The translations under genes were made by a program, and so were the position numbers. Source: Ruthenibacterium lactatiformans (GTDB taxonomy: Bacteria; Bacillota; Clostridia; Oscillospirales; Ruminococcaceae). From it: DNA of 24,611 nucleotides. Shown here one piece after another: positions 12,785-21,880 of this stretch; positions within the stretch are counted from its first letter, which is position 1, and each line of letters begins with the position of its first letter. The notes beneath the pieces were generated by a model. That model made no database searches and was not told the DNA's origin. It saw nothing but the letters and a program-made list of their open reading frames with translations. The stretch is from assembly GCF_000949455.1 (NCBI RefSeq), contig NZ_JXXK01000043.1, forward strand, positions 1-24,611, in the 5' to 3' direction.

Positions 12785-14983
12785 ATGCGCAGCAAATGGA
12801 TCATCCGCATCTGGCTCGGCCGCCTGACACGTTATCTGGTCGTACCTCTCGTGTTCTGCGTCATTCTTTTTCCCTTATACGGCCTGATGCACCAGCAGAC
12901 TGAAAAAGCGCAGCTCACCGACGCCGCCGAACAGCTCGCCACTGCCGTGAGCACCTTTGAAGGATATCTCAGCGACCTGCGGTTTACCACGAACAAGCTG
13001 TTCAACGACGATTCCTACAAACTGCTGGCCGTGAGCGATGACGATTCGCTCATGGGCGACTACATGACGTCTTTCAACGCTTCCACACTGCTTCAGGATC
13101 TTACTTACAGCATGTCTTACACCGCTTACAGCTACGTCACCTTTGCGCGCAACCATTTTGTGATCGACCCTTATCGCGTTTTTTCCGGATATGAGAGCTT
13201 TTATCCGGGCGCGCTGGAGTACCGCGATGTCCCCCAGGACACCTGGGCCGCATGGCAGGACGCGCGTGAGACGCTTTACCTGCCCGCACAGAGCGTTGTG
13301 CTGAACCGCACGAATTATCCGGATTCCTATCTGACGATCACGCAGCCGTTCATCAACTCCGGCGGACAATTCCGCGGTGCCTGCAATATACTGATTCGGG
13401 AACGCACTCTGTCCAACCTGTTTCTGCCCACGGAAAAATGGCGCAATGACGGCTTGTTTTATCTCGTGCGGGACGACGGCACGTTGCTGAGCCAGTACCG
13501 CTGCAACGGGGCCGCCCTCTCCTTCTCCGGAAATGAAACGGGAATCGAATGGTATGATGGGCAGAAGTATCTGTTTGTTTCCCGTAGCATCCCCAGCCTT
13601 GGCGCCAGCGCCGTGATTGGCCTGCCCTATTCCGTTTACGCCGAAAACCTGCGCGCCGTCAACCGCGCCATATGGTTTTACATCGGTGCGGGGCTGCTGG
13701 GCTGCTTTTTGCTCAGTTCCGCAATGACGCTGTGGGAGCTGCGCCAGCTCAAGCCCATACTGGACACGCTGGATGATGCCGAAACGGCGAACACCCGTCT
13801 GTTCAACGATCTGCTCGTCCAGAAGCTGCGCAACCACAGCCAGCTTTCGGCTGAACTGGAACGCGCCCGCGGCGAGCTGGACCATAGCCGCGTAGAAGCA
13901 TTTTTAAAGACCGGCGCAGCGGGCACGGCCGAAGAACAGAAAAAAATGTGCGAACAGATGCATCTGACGGACTACAACTATCTTCTTTTGATCCCCGCGC
14001 AGGAGCGGCAGGCAGAGACGCACGTGGGCGAGGAGCTGCGCTTGATGATGATTGCGGAGCAGGTGCGCCAGAGCTACGGGCGCACGCAGTTCGTTTACAA
14101 CACCACCGAGGGCAGCGTACTCGTTGTTCTGACGCTGGACAAAGGTACCGAAGCCGAGCAAGTACAGATGTGCCGGCAGACCGAGGCTCTGCACGGCCTT
14201 TTGGAAATGACGGAACCGCTGATTCTCAGCGGACGTTTTACGCGGCTGGAACAGCTTTCCTCTGTATATTGGCAGGCGCGCAACATGGCCGCTTATTCCG
14301 ACCGCACACAAAAGGTATGCTATCTGAGCGGCGAAAGCCTTGTCCGTGTAACGACAACCGATATCACCAGTCTGGAACGGCTGAATGAATACCTTTTATC
14401 CGGCCGCGCACAGGAAGCGCAGTCTCTCATCGGCGAACTGTTCCATGTGGACGATCTTTCGCCGCAGAACTTTCAGCAGGCATTCTTCAGCGTGCGCGGT
14501 GTGCTGATCGCCACGGCGCAAAAGGTGGAGTGCGAAGACATCGCCTATCTTTGCTCTTATGATAACCGGCAGTCCGCCAGGCGGCAGGTGCAGAACCTGC
14601 GCGACTGCTGCTTTGAGATATGCAGCCATGTCGATTCCCTCAAGCGCAGCCACAACGAAGCTCTTCAGCGGCGCGTTCTCGCCTGGCTGAACGAACAGTA
14701 CACCCGGCCGGACCTCAACATCGCCATGGCTGCCGAACAGTTCCATATCTCAAAAAAATACGTCACACAGTTTTTGAAGGACCAGACAGGCAAGAGCTTT
14801 ACCGAGTATGTGGAGGAATTGCGGCTCTCCCGTGCAATGGAGCTTCTGCGCGGCTCTGAGCTGGGTATAACCGAAATTTCCGTACAATGCGGTTTTTCCA
14901 CGCAAAACACGTTTTATAAGGCTTTCCGCCGCAGGTTCGGCATTTCGCCCTCGGCGGTGCGCCGCGGGGACAACGCAGGCTGA
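12785..14983 (+). CDS. Membrane-anchored AraC-family regulator with extracellular sensor
   Basis: This is a 732-residue one-component sensor-regulator. TM1 is at residues 17-35 (YLVVPLVFCVILFPLYGLM). An outside region of about 260 residues follows, probably of the double-Cache type (inferred). TM2 is near 295-318 (FYIGAGLLGCFLLSSAM). A cytoplasmic linker of about 300 residues then leads to a C-terminal AraC/XylS double helix-turn-helix (about 629-730) with NIAMAAEQFHISKKYVTQFL and GITEISVQCGFSTQNTFYKA...FGISPSAVRR. The start is ATG 12785, with GGGGGAG 6 nt upstream; an ATG at 12770 is less likely. Such YesN/MsmR-like regulators usually sit beside the LplB/YtcP importers they control, as here. 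It converges on the hydrolase genes, with a shared terminator between. It presumably senses an extracellular sugar and activates the solute-binding protein promoter. Confidence 0.88.
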   Translation: MRSKWIIRIWLGRLTRYLVVPLVFCVILFPLYGLMHQQTEKAQLTDAAEQLATAVSTFEGYLSDLRFTTNKLFNDDSYKLLAVSDDDSLMGDYMTSFNASTLLQDLTYSMSYTAYSYVTFARNHFVIDPYRVFSGYESFYPGALEYRDVPQDTWAAWQDARETLYLPAQSVVLNRTNYPDSYLTITQPFINSGGQFRGACNILIRERTLSNLFLPTEKWRNDGLFYLVRDDGTLLSQYRCNGAALSFSGNETGIEWYDGQKYLFVSRSIPSLGASAVIGLPYSVYAENLRAVNRAIWFYIGAGLLGCFLLSSAMTLWELRQLKPILDTLDDAETANTRLFNDLLVQKLRNHSQLSAELERARGELDHSRVEAFLKTGAAGTAEEQKKMCEQMHLTDYNYLLLIPAQERQAETHVGEELRLMMIAEQVRQSYGRTQFVYNTTEGSVLVVLTLDKGTEAEQVQMCRQTEALHGLLEMTEPLILSGRFTRLEQLSSVYWQARNMAAYSDRTQKVCYLSGESLVRVTTTDITSLERLNEYLLSGRAQEAQSLIGELFHVDDLSPQNFQQAFFSVRGVLIATAQKVECEDIAYLCSYDNRQSARRQVQNLRDCCFEICSHVDSLKRSHNEALQRRVLAWLNEQYTRPDLNIAMAAEQFHISKKYVTQFLKDQTGKSFTEYVEELRLSRAMELLRGSELGITEISVQCGFSTQNTFYKAFRRRFGISPSAVRRGDNAG

Positions 14984-15003
14984 CCGGTTCCTCTCTTTCT
15001 GCC

Positions 15004-15038
15004 AAAAACGGCAGGGCGTGCATGCCCTGCCGTTTTTT
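15004..15038. terminator. Bidirectional terminator between converging genes
   Basis: CGGCAGGGC (15009-15017) pairs with GCCCTGCCG (15024-15032), flanked by AAAAA (15004-15008) and TTTTTT (15033-15038). It serves both the regulator gene (plus) and the GH36-like gene (minus, stop at 15061-15063). Confidence 0.85.
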
Positions 15039-15060
15039 GTGCGCCTCTTTGGCCGGCGCT

Positions 15061-17052
15061 TTATGTCTGCCACTGATAAAACGCATAGGTGCGCGGGGCT
15101 GCAAAACGCAGGCACAGGTCGCCTGCGGGCGTGTATCCCTGCCCAACCGGGCCGTTTGCACACAGCAGGCGCAGCCGGGCCTTCTGCGGCATCCGCGTAA
15201 AGGTGAAGGCGCTTTCCGGCACATTTTCACGGAACAGCAGGAGATATCCCTTCTGCCCACAGGGACTTGTAAATGCAAAGCCTGTGAACGAGCGGCCATC
15301 CGGTTCCTGCCCGACCGGGCGCACATCGCACGCCCACATCGCCTCCCGGTGCAGACGGTACACACCGATGATCTGCTGCAGGCGCGCCGCGTCCTGCCGC
15401 CCCAGCCCGGAGAGCTCCATCCAGAGCAGCGGCTGCGCGGCCATAACGGACGCAAACAGATAGTCTGCCGTATACCGTCCGGGCGCAAGGGGGTCGGCCC
15501 GATACCGCTCTGTGTTGCGCGCCGGGTTCAGCAGCTCGAACAGCATCCGCTGGGCCGGGACATACCGGGCAAGCATCCACAGATTGCGCAGCGTACGATG
15601 GGGATAATAATTGCCGAAATCCGTGTAGCGATTTTCCACAAACAGCGTGCCGTATTCCCGCGCAGCCAGATATCCCATACGCTGCTCGGCGGTGATGTCC
15701 TGCTGAAGCATCACGCGCCTCCCACTTTGTGCTGTAACCATTTCCAGCAGGGAAAGGTATTTCGCGCGCGCCGCCGGCGTGCGCAGCTTGACGCCGTCCA
15801 GCTTGAATACCGCCATTCCATAGGTCCTCCACAGCCGCAGCAACGTTTCCGCGTCCCGCCGCCAGTTTGCAAATTCTCCGGAGGAATCCGGAGAGAACCA
15901 CAAGCCCAGCGCTACGCCACGCGCGGCGGCATGCTCCGCCACTGGGTACAGCCCGCGGGGAAACCGTTCCGGATGCGGCGTCCAGAAGTCCGCATCCGCC
16001 GCGTAATAACCCTCCCACACGCCCCCCAACGGACGCGCGGAATTCACCGTCGTGCCCTTCTGCCAGCCGTCGTCGATCTGCACCGTGTCCAGGCCAAGCG
16101 CTGCGGCGCGGTCGATCTCCTGCAGCACGAACGTCTCGCACACCCGCGCGTCCCTGTTCCGGTCTCCCCAGGTGTTGGAAAGCAGCAGCGCATGCCGCTG
16201 CCACGGTGCCTGCCAGCCCAGCCGGTAAAACGCACGGTACTGCTCCCACAACCGCTCTGCAGGCGCGGTGCCCAATACACACGTACATCCCACCGTTCCG
16301 GCGGGCGGCGCGCCTGCACAACCGTTTTGCAGTACACACAAGCAGTTCTCCGCCAGAAGAAACTGCGGGCCGGGCGCCGGCGTTATGGGCGCATGGCGGG
16401 CCGCAAGCAGTGTTTCTCCCGTCCGCGTGTCTTCCACGGTAAAGAAACTTCCAGACGCCTCTACACGCTCTGCGGGATAGACCGGCGCGCCCTGCTCCCA
16501 CACAAGAGTGTCATGCACATCCGTTTGGTCCGCAAGGCGTATGCACCGCCACCGCAGATGACCGCGTGGCAGCGGCACGGCAGCCATAACATCCCCGGGC
16601 ACGCTGTGCGCCGCCGCACGCGCGCTGTCCCGCTCTACACCTGTCGCGCCGGGAACTGTCTGCCGAACAGCGGCAAACACCCCTTCCGGAGGAGCCTCCC
16701 ATTCGGCCCACATCGTGAGGAACGGCGTTTGCGGATACAGCAAAAAACACCGGCTCACACTGAGCGCGCCCTGCCTCCAGGTGCAGCGCACGGACCAGTG
16801 CTCAGCACACAGGCCTGCCGCCTGCGGCCGGGCCTCCCATTCCGGTTCCCCGTCCGGCGGGGCCATGCAGGCCGGAGCCAGTGCCGCACCGTCCGCACTC
16901 TGCCAACAAAAGCCCGTAAGGCGGTTTTCCACGCAGGCCAGCGCCAAACCCTCCGGCTCAAGCCTCCAGCATGTGCGCAGCGCGGCATTTTCCAGCACGA
17001 CCTGCGTGCCCTCCGCCGTAAGGCGGCAGTCCTTCCATTCCAGGCGTATCAT
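15061..17052 (-). CDS. GH36-like (clan GH-D) alpha-galactosidase-type glycoside hydrolase
   Basis: This 663-residue enzyme has an N-terminal beta-sandwich region of about 280 residues, a (beta/alpha)8 barrel and a short C-terminal beta domain, as in GH36. Barrel motifs are TVQIDDGWQ (D327, D328), GLWFSPDS and VFKLDGVKL, where D419 sits at the nucleophile position of the family's K-x-D motif. The acid/base Asp was not pinned down; the usual GH36 glycine-rich motif is not visible, which may mark a divergent subfamily or other specificity. There is no signal peptide, so it is probably cytoplasmic. ATG 17050-17052 overlaps the upstream stop in ATGA, with GGAGGGGAG just before, so translation is coupled to the GH63-like gene. 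The likely role is hydrolysis of alpha-galactoside or similar bonds of imported oligosaccharides. The exact sugar is unknown. Confidence 0.75.
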   Translation of the reverse strand: MIRLEWKDCRLTAEGTQVVLENAALRTCWRLEPEGLALACVENRLTGFCWQSADGAALAPACMAPPDGEPEWEARPQAAGLCAEHWSVRCTWRQGALSVSRCFLLYPQTPFLTMWAEWEAPPEGVFAAVRQTVPGATGVERDSARAAAHSVPGDVMAAVPLPRGHLRWRCIRLADQTDVHDTLVWEQGAPVYPAERVEASGSFFTVEDTRTGETLLAARHAPITPAPGPQFLLAENCLCVLQNGCAGAPPAGTVGCTCVLGTAPAERLWEQYRAFYRLGWQAPWQRHALLLSNTWGDRNRDARVCETFVLQEIDRAAALGLDTVQIDDGWQKGTTVNSARPLGGVWEGYYAADADFWTPHPERFPRGLYPVAEHAAARGVALGLWFSPDSSGEFANWRRDAETLLRLWRTYGMAVFKLDGVKLRTPAARAKYLSLLEMVTAQSGRRVMLQQDITAEQRMGYLAAREYGTLFVENRYTDFGNYYPHRTLRNLWMLARYVPAQRMLFELLNPARNTERYRADPLAPGRYTADYLFASVMAAQPLLWMELSGLGRQDAARLQQIIGVYRLHREAMWACDVRPVGQEPDGRSFTGFAFTSPCGQKGYLLLFRENVPESAFTFTRMPQKARLRLLCANGPVGQGYTPAGDLCLRFAAPRTYAFYQWQT

Positions 17053-19787
17053 TCGGCGCAGCTCCCCTCCGGCAGCAGGTTGAGTCTCACCGGGCCCGGC
17101 TGCTCCACGTCCAGCGTGATCTCCCACAGGCCTGCGTGGCGCTGTTCCGCCGCCACGCCCAAACGGCAGGAAATGCGCATTTTACCCGGTGCAAGCGCCG
17201 CCAGAACTGCAGTACGCCCGGGCCGCGTACAATAAAGCTCCGCTTCCAGCCCCGCGTTTCCGGGCAGCCAACGCGCGCACTGTACAAAGACGTCGAAGCC
17301 GGTTGTAAGCGTTCCGGGTACGTAGTAGGCCGCAAACCACTGTGCCACGGGCGCGGAAAGGCCGCCAAACTGGTGCCAGCCCGCGCCCCGGCGGCTCTCG
17401 ATCATAAAATGCTCGAAGCAATGGTAGGACGCCGCGCATTCATCCTGCCACAGCCGCAGGGCCGTATCCGCGATACGGAATGCGAAGCCGGTTTTGCCCG
17501 CATCCAGCGCCGCTTTGAAGAACATCCACTGGTATGGCATCCACACCGCGCCGTTCCAGTATCCGTCCCTGCGGTAATAGGGGGCGGACCGGTCCACTGT
17601 GGAAAGGCCGCAGGCGCTCCACAAATGCTCTTCGCTCGCCAGCTTTTCCCACAGGCCTTCGGCCTGCTCCGCAGTGCACGCGCCGGCAAACAGAGGTGAT
17701 GCGCCGCCCAGCCCCATGTTATGGTTCACGCCGGAAGCGTCCCGCAAAAAGCCGGCAGCCCTTCCCTGTTCATCGTGCAGCACATACCCGAAGTATCCGG
17801 CGCCCTCGTCCCACGCGTGCTCCTGAAGCGCCCGGGTGAAACGCTCCGCATCCTTTTCCAGCCGGTCTGCGTCCTCCCCGTGGGCGAGCAGGTGCGCGGT
17901 ATAGGCCAGGATGCGGGCGCACCGTACCGCGTGCGCTGTTGTGACCACAGGCGTGCAGCGCTTTTCCAGCCGCTGCTCATGGACGGCCTTTTGGGGCGGA
18001 TAATCGTCCCAGCCGCCGGAATTGTAGAAGTAGTCCCACGGGCGCAGCAGGCCGCTTTGCAGGTCCGCCGTGGTGGAGCCTCCCGCCTGCCCGGTAAAAA
18101 ATGCATAGTATTGCATCAGGCGCGGGTAACAATATTCGGCCAGTGCCCGGCTCTGCGTTCTGTTCAGCAGCTCGGCAAACAGGTAAAACTGCGCAGGCAC
18201 CAGCGAGCCGTGGTGGATGAACGCGGCCTCGTCGTCGCCCGGCGGCGTGAGGTAGGCGTTCAGACAGTCGAACCCGCGCCGGGCGGAAAACTGTGCAAGC
18301 CCCATGCCGATGAAGCCCGAATCCCAGGTGTACAGGCTGTCCCACCAGCGTCCGGGGGTATTGTGACGGATGTACTGTCCCCGGGTGTAAACGGGATATA
18401 CCACATTGGTGCACAGCACCGCCCGCATCAGCTGCCCGCCGAGGGCAAAGGGCTCGCCCGCGGGCAGCATGGGCGCCGGCTCCAGCGCCGGTGACGCGGC
18501 CTGCCACACAGCCTCAAAGCTCTCGCGCCGCGCCCGCAGCTCCCGGCACAGCGCAGCCGCTTCCTCCGGCGTGCCCGCGCTGCAGACAGCGCCGTAGACC
18601 CGTTTCGACTGTCCCGCCGCCAGCGGGATGGGGCGCAGAAACACGTTGGTGAAATGTCCTTTTCCATCTCCGTGCAGCGTGGAGGAAACATGGTCGTGTA
18701 CTGTTTCGCGCAGAAAAACATCCAGCTCGCTGTTTTCGATCTGCCGAACCTGCACGCTTTCATAGTCCCACAATACGCCATAGCACTCGCGGATGTGGGG
18801 ATATTTCAGGGTGAGGAAGCCCTCTTTTTTGTACAATTCCATTTCCGGACATGCGCCGCTCCCCCGCGGCGTGACGCAGAACGCTCCGCTGTCCGCCGCT
18901 TCGCACAGCGCAAAACAATCCAGCTTGGCGCCGCCTGTGCCTGCGGCCGTCAGCGTCAGCGTGTGCGCGCCTGCCGCCAGCGGCCGGGACAGACAAATGC
19001 GCGCTACCTCCGGCTGCGGCGCGGGCGGCAGCTCCAGCACATCACCCGAGGAAAGCCTATATCCCGAGGCTGCGCTGTCTGCGTTGATATAACGCACACA
19101 CAGACAGGGCCTCTGCAGCGGCTGCTCCAGCGTGAACGTATAGGTTACAGCGTCTCCCGCGCCGCTTGGCAGCGGCTGGCCGAACGGCCCGTACCCGGCC
19201 GCACAGCCGAATCCAAGCCCCACGCCGTATCCGCCCGCAAAGCCCTCCACCGGCTCCTCGGCGCGGCGCATTCCGTCCCATCCCAGCCCGTCCGTGGGAC
19301 GCGGCACGGCAAAGCGCAGGTCGTCATAGTCTTTGGCCAGCACAAAAGCCGCGTGCTCCGGCAGGCGCACTTCCGCGCCCGTCAGCGCAAACCTGCGGTA
19401 AGAGGGCACGGGGTCATGCGCGCTGGCCATATAATGCAGCACAAGATTCTGCGGCGTGTCTGTCCCGTTGCAGCATTCCACACGGATCAGACGGGCGTTT
19501 TCGCCCAGCGGCGCGAACGAAACGTCCGCGTATACGCGATCTTTCCATTCCAGCTCGTGCCGCAGCGTATAGCAGGAAAGGTCCGGCGCGGCCTTCCACA
19601 CGTGATATCCGCTTTCAAACCGTACGTTGGGCACATCCACACGGCGGCGGTACAGCCCGGGAAATACGGCCAGGTCAAACCGGACGCCGTCGTTTGCGGC
19701 CGGGATATGGGAAATACCGCTGTACTGCTTTGTATACGGCCCCCACGCGGGCAGAGAAAGATCGTGGGTCTGATATTCTGTTTTCAT
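17049..19787 (-). CDS. GH63/MGH1-like glycoside hydrolase
   Basis: This 912-residue protein has a long N-terminal beta-rich part (about 1-430) and an (alpha/alpha)6-barrel C-terminal part. The barrel carries WWDSLYTWDSGFIGMGLAQF (D483 and D489), IHHGSLVPAQFY, GGWDDYPPQ, YWNGAVWMPYQWMFF and HFMIESRRGAGWHQFGGLSA (E797). These patterns match mannosylglycerate-hydrolase-like (MGH1) and GH63 domains, where an Asp and a late Glu do catalysis; which residues act here is inferred. A carbohydrate-binding-like beta domain may lie near 210-330. ATG 19785-19787 was chosen because GGGAGGGAA lies just upstream. No signal peptide is seen. It overlaps the GH36-like gene by 4 bases and follows the permease genes across a terminator-like hairpin. 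The substrate is not known. Confidence 0.72.
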   Translation of the reverse strand: MKTEYQTHDLSLPAWGPYTKQYSGISHIPAANDGVRFDLAVFPGLYRRRVDVPNVRFESGYHVWKAAPDLSCYTLRHELEWKDRVYADVSFAPLGENARLIRVECCNGTDTPQNLVLHYMASAHDPVPSYRRFALTGAEVRLPEHAAFVLAKDYDDLRFAVPRPTDGLGWDGMRRAEEPVEGFAGGYGVGLGFGCAAGYGPFGQPLPSGAGDAVTYTFTLEQPLQRPCLCVRYINADSAASGYRLSSGDVLELPPAPQPEVARICLSRPLAAGAHTLTLTAAGTGGAKLDCFALCEAADSGAFCVTPRGSGACPEMELYKKEGFLTLKYPHIRECYGVLWDYESVQVRQIENSELDVFLRETVHDHVSSTLHGDGKGHFTNVFLRPIPLAAGQSKRVYGAVCSAGTPEEAAALCRELRARRESFEAVWQAASPALEPAPMLPAGEPFALGGQLMRAVLCTNVVYPVYTRGQYIRHNTPGRWWDSLYTWDSGFIGMGLAQFSARRGFDCLNAYLTPPGDDEAAFIHHGSLVPAQFYLFAELLNRTQSRALAEYCYPRLMQYYAFFTGQAGGSTTADLQSGLLRPWDYFYNSGGWDDYPPQKAVHEQRLEKRCTPVVTTAHAVRCARILAYTAHLLAHGEDADRLEKDAERFTRALQEHAWDEGAGYFGYVLHDEQGRAAGFLRDASGVNHNMGLGGASPLFAGACTAEQAEGLWEKLASEEHLWSACGLSTVDRSAPYYRRDGYWNGAVWMPYQWMFFKAALDAGKTGFAFRIADTALRLWQDECAASYHCFEHFMIESRRGAGWHQFGGLSAPVAQWFAAYYVPGTLTTGFDVFVQCARWLPGNAGLEAELYCTRPGRTAVLAALAPGKMRISCRLGVAAEQRHAGLWEITLDVEQPGPVRLNLLPEGSCAE

Positions 19788-19807
19788 TCTGTTCCCTCCC
19801 AAATGGC

Positions 19808-19854
19808 AAAAAAGCGGCGCGCCCATCTGCCGGAGCTCCGGCGGGCGCGCCGCT
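19808..19854 (-). terminator. Strong terminator-like hairpin between permease and hydrolase genes
   Basis: AGCGGCGCGCCC (19813-19824) pairs perfectly with GGGCGCGCCGCT (19843-19854). A second self-complementary segment GCCGGAGCTCCGGC (19829-19842) lies inside the loop. Read on the minus strand the 12-bp stem is followed by TTTTTT (19808-19813). It ends or thins the importer transcript about 45 nt after the permease stop and 20 nt before the GH63-like start. Confidence 0.72.
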
Positions 19855-19897
19855 CAGGCGCCTGCGCGCCCGGCTTTTCGAAAAAACGCCTGCGCGC

Positions 19898-20794
19898 TTA
19901 TCCCTTGACAGCGCCGATCATGACGCCCTTTACAAAGTATTTCTGCAGGAACGGATACAGGCACATGATGGGCAGCGTAGCCACCACCATAGTGGCATAT
20001 TTCAGGCCGTCGCCGATGATCTCCACATCACCCGAGGAACCCGCCATATTGCTGATGTCGCTCTGGATGAGTACTTCACGCAGCACCATCTGCAGGGGAT
20101 ACAGGCCGCGGTCGCTGATGTACAACAGCGCCGGAAACCAGGAGTTCCACTGCGCCACACCGTAGAACAGCACCATGACCGCAAGAATGGGGCCGGAAAG
20201 CGGCAGCACGATACGGAAAAAGATGACAAGGTCGTTGCAGCCGTCCAGCGAGGCGGATTCCACCAGCTCGAAAGGAATGGTGGATTCAAAAAACGTGCGC
20301 ATGATGATGAGATTGTACGTGCTGACAGCCGTTGGCAGAATCAGCGCCCACATCGTATTGAGCAGGTGCAGCCGCTGTACGATGAGAAACGTGGGGATCA
20401 TGCCGCCGGTGAAAAACATCGTGAACACGAACACACCCATGAACAGATTGCGGCCGTAAAAATCCTTGCGGGAAAGCGGATACGCCGCAAAGGCGGTGAG
20501 CACCACGCTGATACAGGTGCCCAGCACGGTATATACAATGGTATTTCCATAGCCCTGCCAGATGCTGGCGTCCTTGAATACCTTTTCGTACATGGAAAAC
20601 GTAAAGCCCTTGGGCCAGAACGATACCTCGCCGCGCAGCAGGGACATGGGGTCGCTGAAAGAACCGCTGACGATATGCAGCAGGGGGAAAACGATAATAG
20701 CGCAGAACAGGATCAGGATCGCATAGATCACTCCGGTAAAAATGCGCTCCCCCGTACTCTCTTTGATTTTTGTCCTTTGTTTTGTCCGTTCCAT
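19898..20794 (-). CDS. Carbohydrate ABC transporter permease, YtcP-like (CUT1 family)
   Basis: This 298-residue membrane protein has six predicted helices (for example VIYAILILFCAIIVFPLLHI near 22-41 and LGTCISVVLTAFAAYPLS). The cytoplasmic EAA loop, which docks the ATPase, reads ELVESASLDGCNDLVIFFRIV from residue 176 with the conserved Gly at 185. The C-terminus FLQKYFVKGVMIGAVKG is typical of the family, in which YtcP pairs with an LplB-type partner. The start ATG overlaps the partner's stop in TAATG (1 base), so the two permeases are made together. No ATPase gene is present; import probably relies on a shared MsmX-like ATPase (known for this family, inferred here). Confidence 0.92.
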   Translation of the reverse strand: MERTKQRTKIKESTGERIFTGVIYAILILFCAIIVFPLLHIVSGSFSDPMSLLRGEVSFWPKGFTFSMYEKVFKDASIWQGYGNTIVYTVLGTCISVVLTAFAAYPLSRKDFYGRNLFMGVFVFTMFFTGGMIPTFLIVQRLHLLNTMWALILPTAVSTYNLIIMRTFFESTIPFELVESASLDGCNDLVIFFRIVLPLSGPILAVMVLFYGVAQWNSWFPALLYISDRGLYPLQMVLREVLIQSDISNMAGSSGDVEIIGDGLKYATMVVATLPIMCLYPFLQKYFVKGVMIGAVKG

Positions 20795-21759
20795 TACCAG
20801 AGGCTCACCTCGCTTACCCGTTTGCTGATCTTATTGAACACGATGATGACGATGAAGTTGATGACGGAGTTGAACAGGCCCACCGCCGCCGAGAAGCTGT
20901 ATTCGCCGCCCTCGAACGCGCGCCGGTATACATAGGTGGAAATGACGTCCGCCGTCTCATACGTGGCGGGGTTGTACATCAGCATGATCTTCTCGTAGCC
21001 CACGGTGAAGATGCTGCCCATACGCAGGATGAGCATCGTCATGATCGTTGGCAGGATGCAGGGCAGGGTGATGTGCAGCAGCTTTTTCCATTTGGACGCG
21101 CCGTCCACCGTCGCCGCCTCATACAGCGAGGGGTCGATGCTGGTGAGCGCGGCCAGATAGACGATAGAGCCGTAGCCCGCTGTCTGCCAGATATCCGAAA
21201 GCACATACACCGTCTTAAAGTATTTCGGCTCGGCCATGAAATGGACGGGATCCCCGCCGAACATTTGGATGATCTGGTTGAACAGGCCGTTGCTGGGCGA
21301 CAGCATTGCATTGATGAGGCTCACCACAACGACGGCAGAAATGAAATGCGGCATATAGACGATGGTCTGTACGCCTTTTTTGAAATACTTGCTGCGCACC
21401 TCGTTCATCAGCAGTGCAAGGATGACCGGAATGGGGAAGCCCACCACGATGGAATACACGCTGATGCCCAACGTGTTCTTCATCAAGCGTACAAAATATT
21501 CCGATTTGAAGAACTGGATAAAGTATTTGAAGCCTACCCATTTCCCTCCGGTGATGCCGAGGGCGGGCATGAAATCACGAAACGCGATCTGAGCGCCGTA
21601 CAGCGGCGCATACATGAAAACGATATACCAGACAAACGTGGGCAGCAGCAGCAGATACAAATACCTGCTGCGCCAGATCTTCTTGCCCGCATGGCTCAGT
21701 CTGCCGTTTTTATCGGTGCGGGAGGGTCTCGCCTGTCTGGAGGCCACGGCGGTTTTCAT
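20794..21759 (-). CDS. Carbohydrate ABC transporter permease, LplB-like (CUT1 family)
   Basis: This 321-residue inner-membrane permease has a basic N-terminal tail (about 1-35), then YLYLLLLPTFVWYIVFMYAP as TM1 and the family signature YGAQIAFRDF. Further helices include TLGISVYSIVVGFPIPVILA. The EAA loop YEAATVDGASKWKKLLHITLP begins at residue 213, with E214 and G221. RBS AAGGAGG lies 8 nt before ATG 21757-21759. It forms the heterodimeric channel with the YtcP-like protein and takes sugar from the upstream lipoprotein. Relatives carry oligosaccharides from plant or host polysaccharides; the substrate is unknown. Confidence 0.92.
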   Translation of the reverse strand: MKTAVASRQARPSRTDKNGRLSHAGKKIWRSRYLYLLLLPTFVWYIVFMYAPLYGAQIAFRDFMPALGITGGKWVGFKYFIQFFKSEYFVRLMKNTLGISVYSIVVGFPIPVILALLMNEVRSKYFKKGVQTIVYMPHFISAVVVVSLINAMLSPSNGLFNQIIQMFGGDPVHFMAEPKYFKTVYVLSDIWQTAGYGSIVYLAALTSIDPSLYEAATVDGASKWKKLLHITLPCILPTIMTMLILRMGSIFTVGYEKIMLMYNPATYETADVISTYVYRRAFEGGEYSFSAAVGLFNSVINFIVIIVFNKISKRVSEVSLW

Positions 21760-21832
21760 AAATGTGTCCTCCTTCCAAAATAGGGCCGGGGCTCGCAGGC
21801 CCGCCGCCCGTCATACGGTGTTCGCCGGAGAA

Positions 21833-21863
21833 CGCCGCGCACCCGGACATCAGGCGCGCGGCG
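21833..21863 (-). promoter_or_regulatory. GC-rich hairpin between solute-binding protein and permease genes
   Basis: CGCCGCGCACC (21833-21843) pairs with GGCGCGCGGCG (21853-21863) over 11 bp with one G-T pair on the minus-strand RNA. There is no T-run. Such hairpins after solute-binding genes often protect the upstream message and lower permease expression, which is the inferred role. Confidence 0.55.
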
Positions 21864-21880
21864 GGCTTCCCGGTTCTGTT

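Noticed and set aside
15022..17235. Very long plus-strand open frame (737 codons) opposite the GH36-like gene
   Set aside because: It is a mirror frame of a GC-rich gene: rich in Arg/Pro/Cys, no ribosome binding site, no family motifs, while the minus strand encodes clear hydrolase motifs.
18654..20935. Long plus-strand open frames opposite the GH63-like and permease genes
   Set aside because: The composition is Arg/Ala/Gln-rich and low in structure, and they cross the terminator and several real gene borders on the other strand. They are GC-driven shadows.
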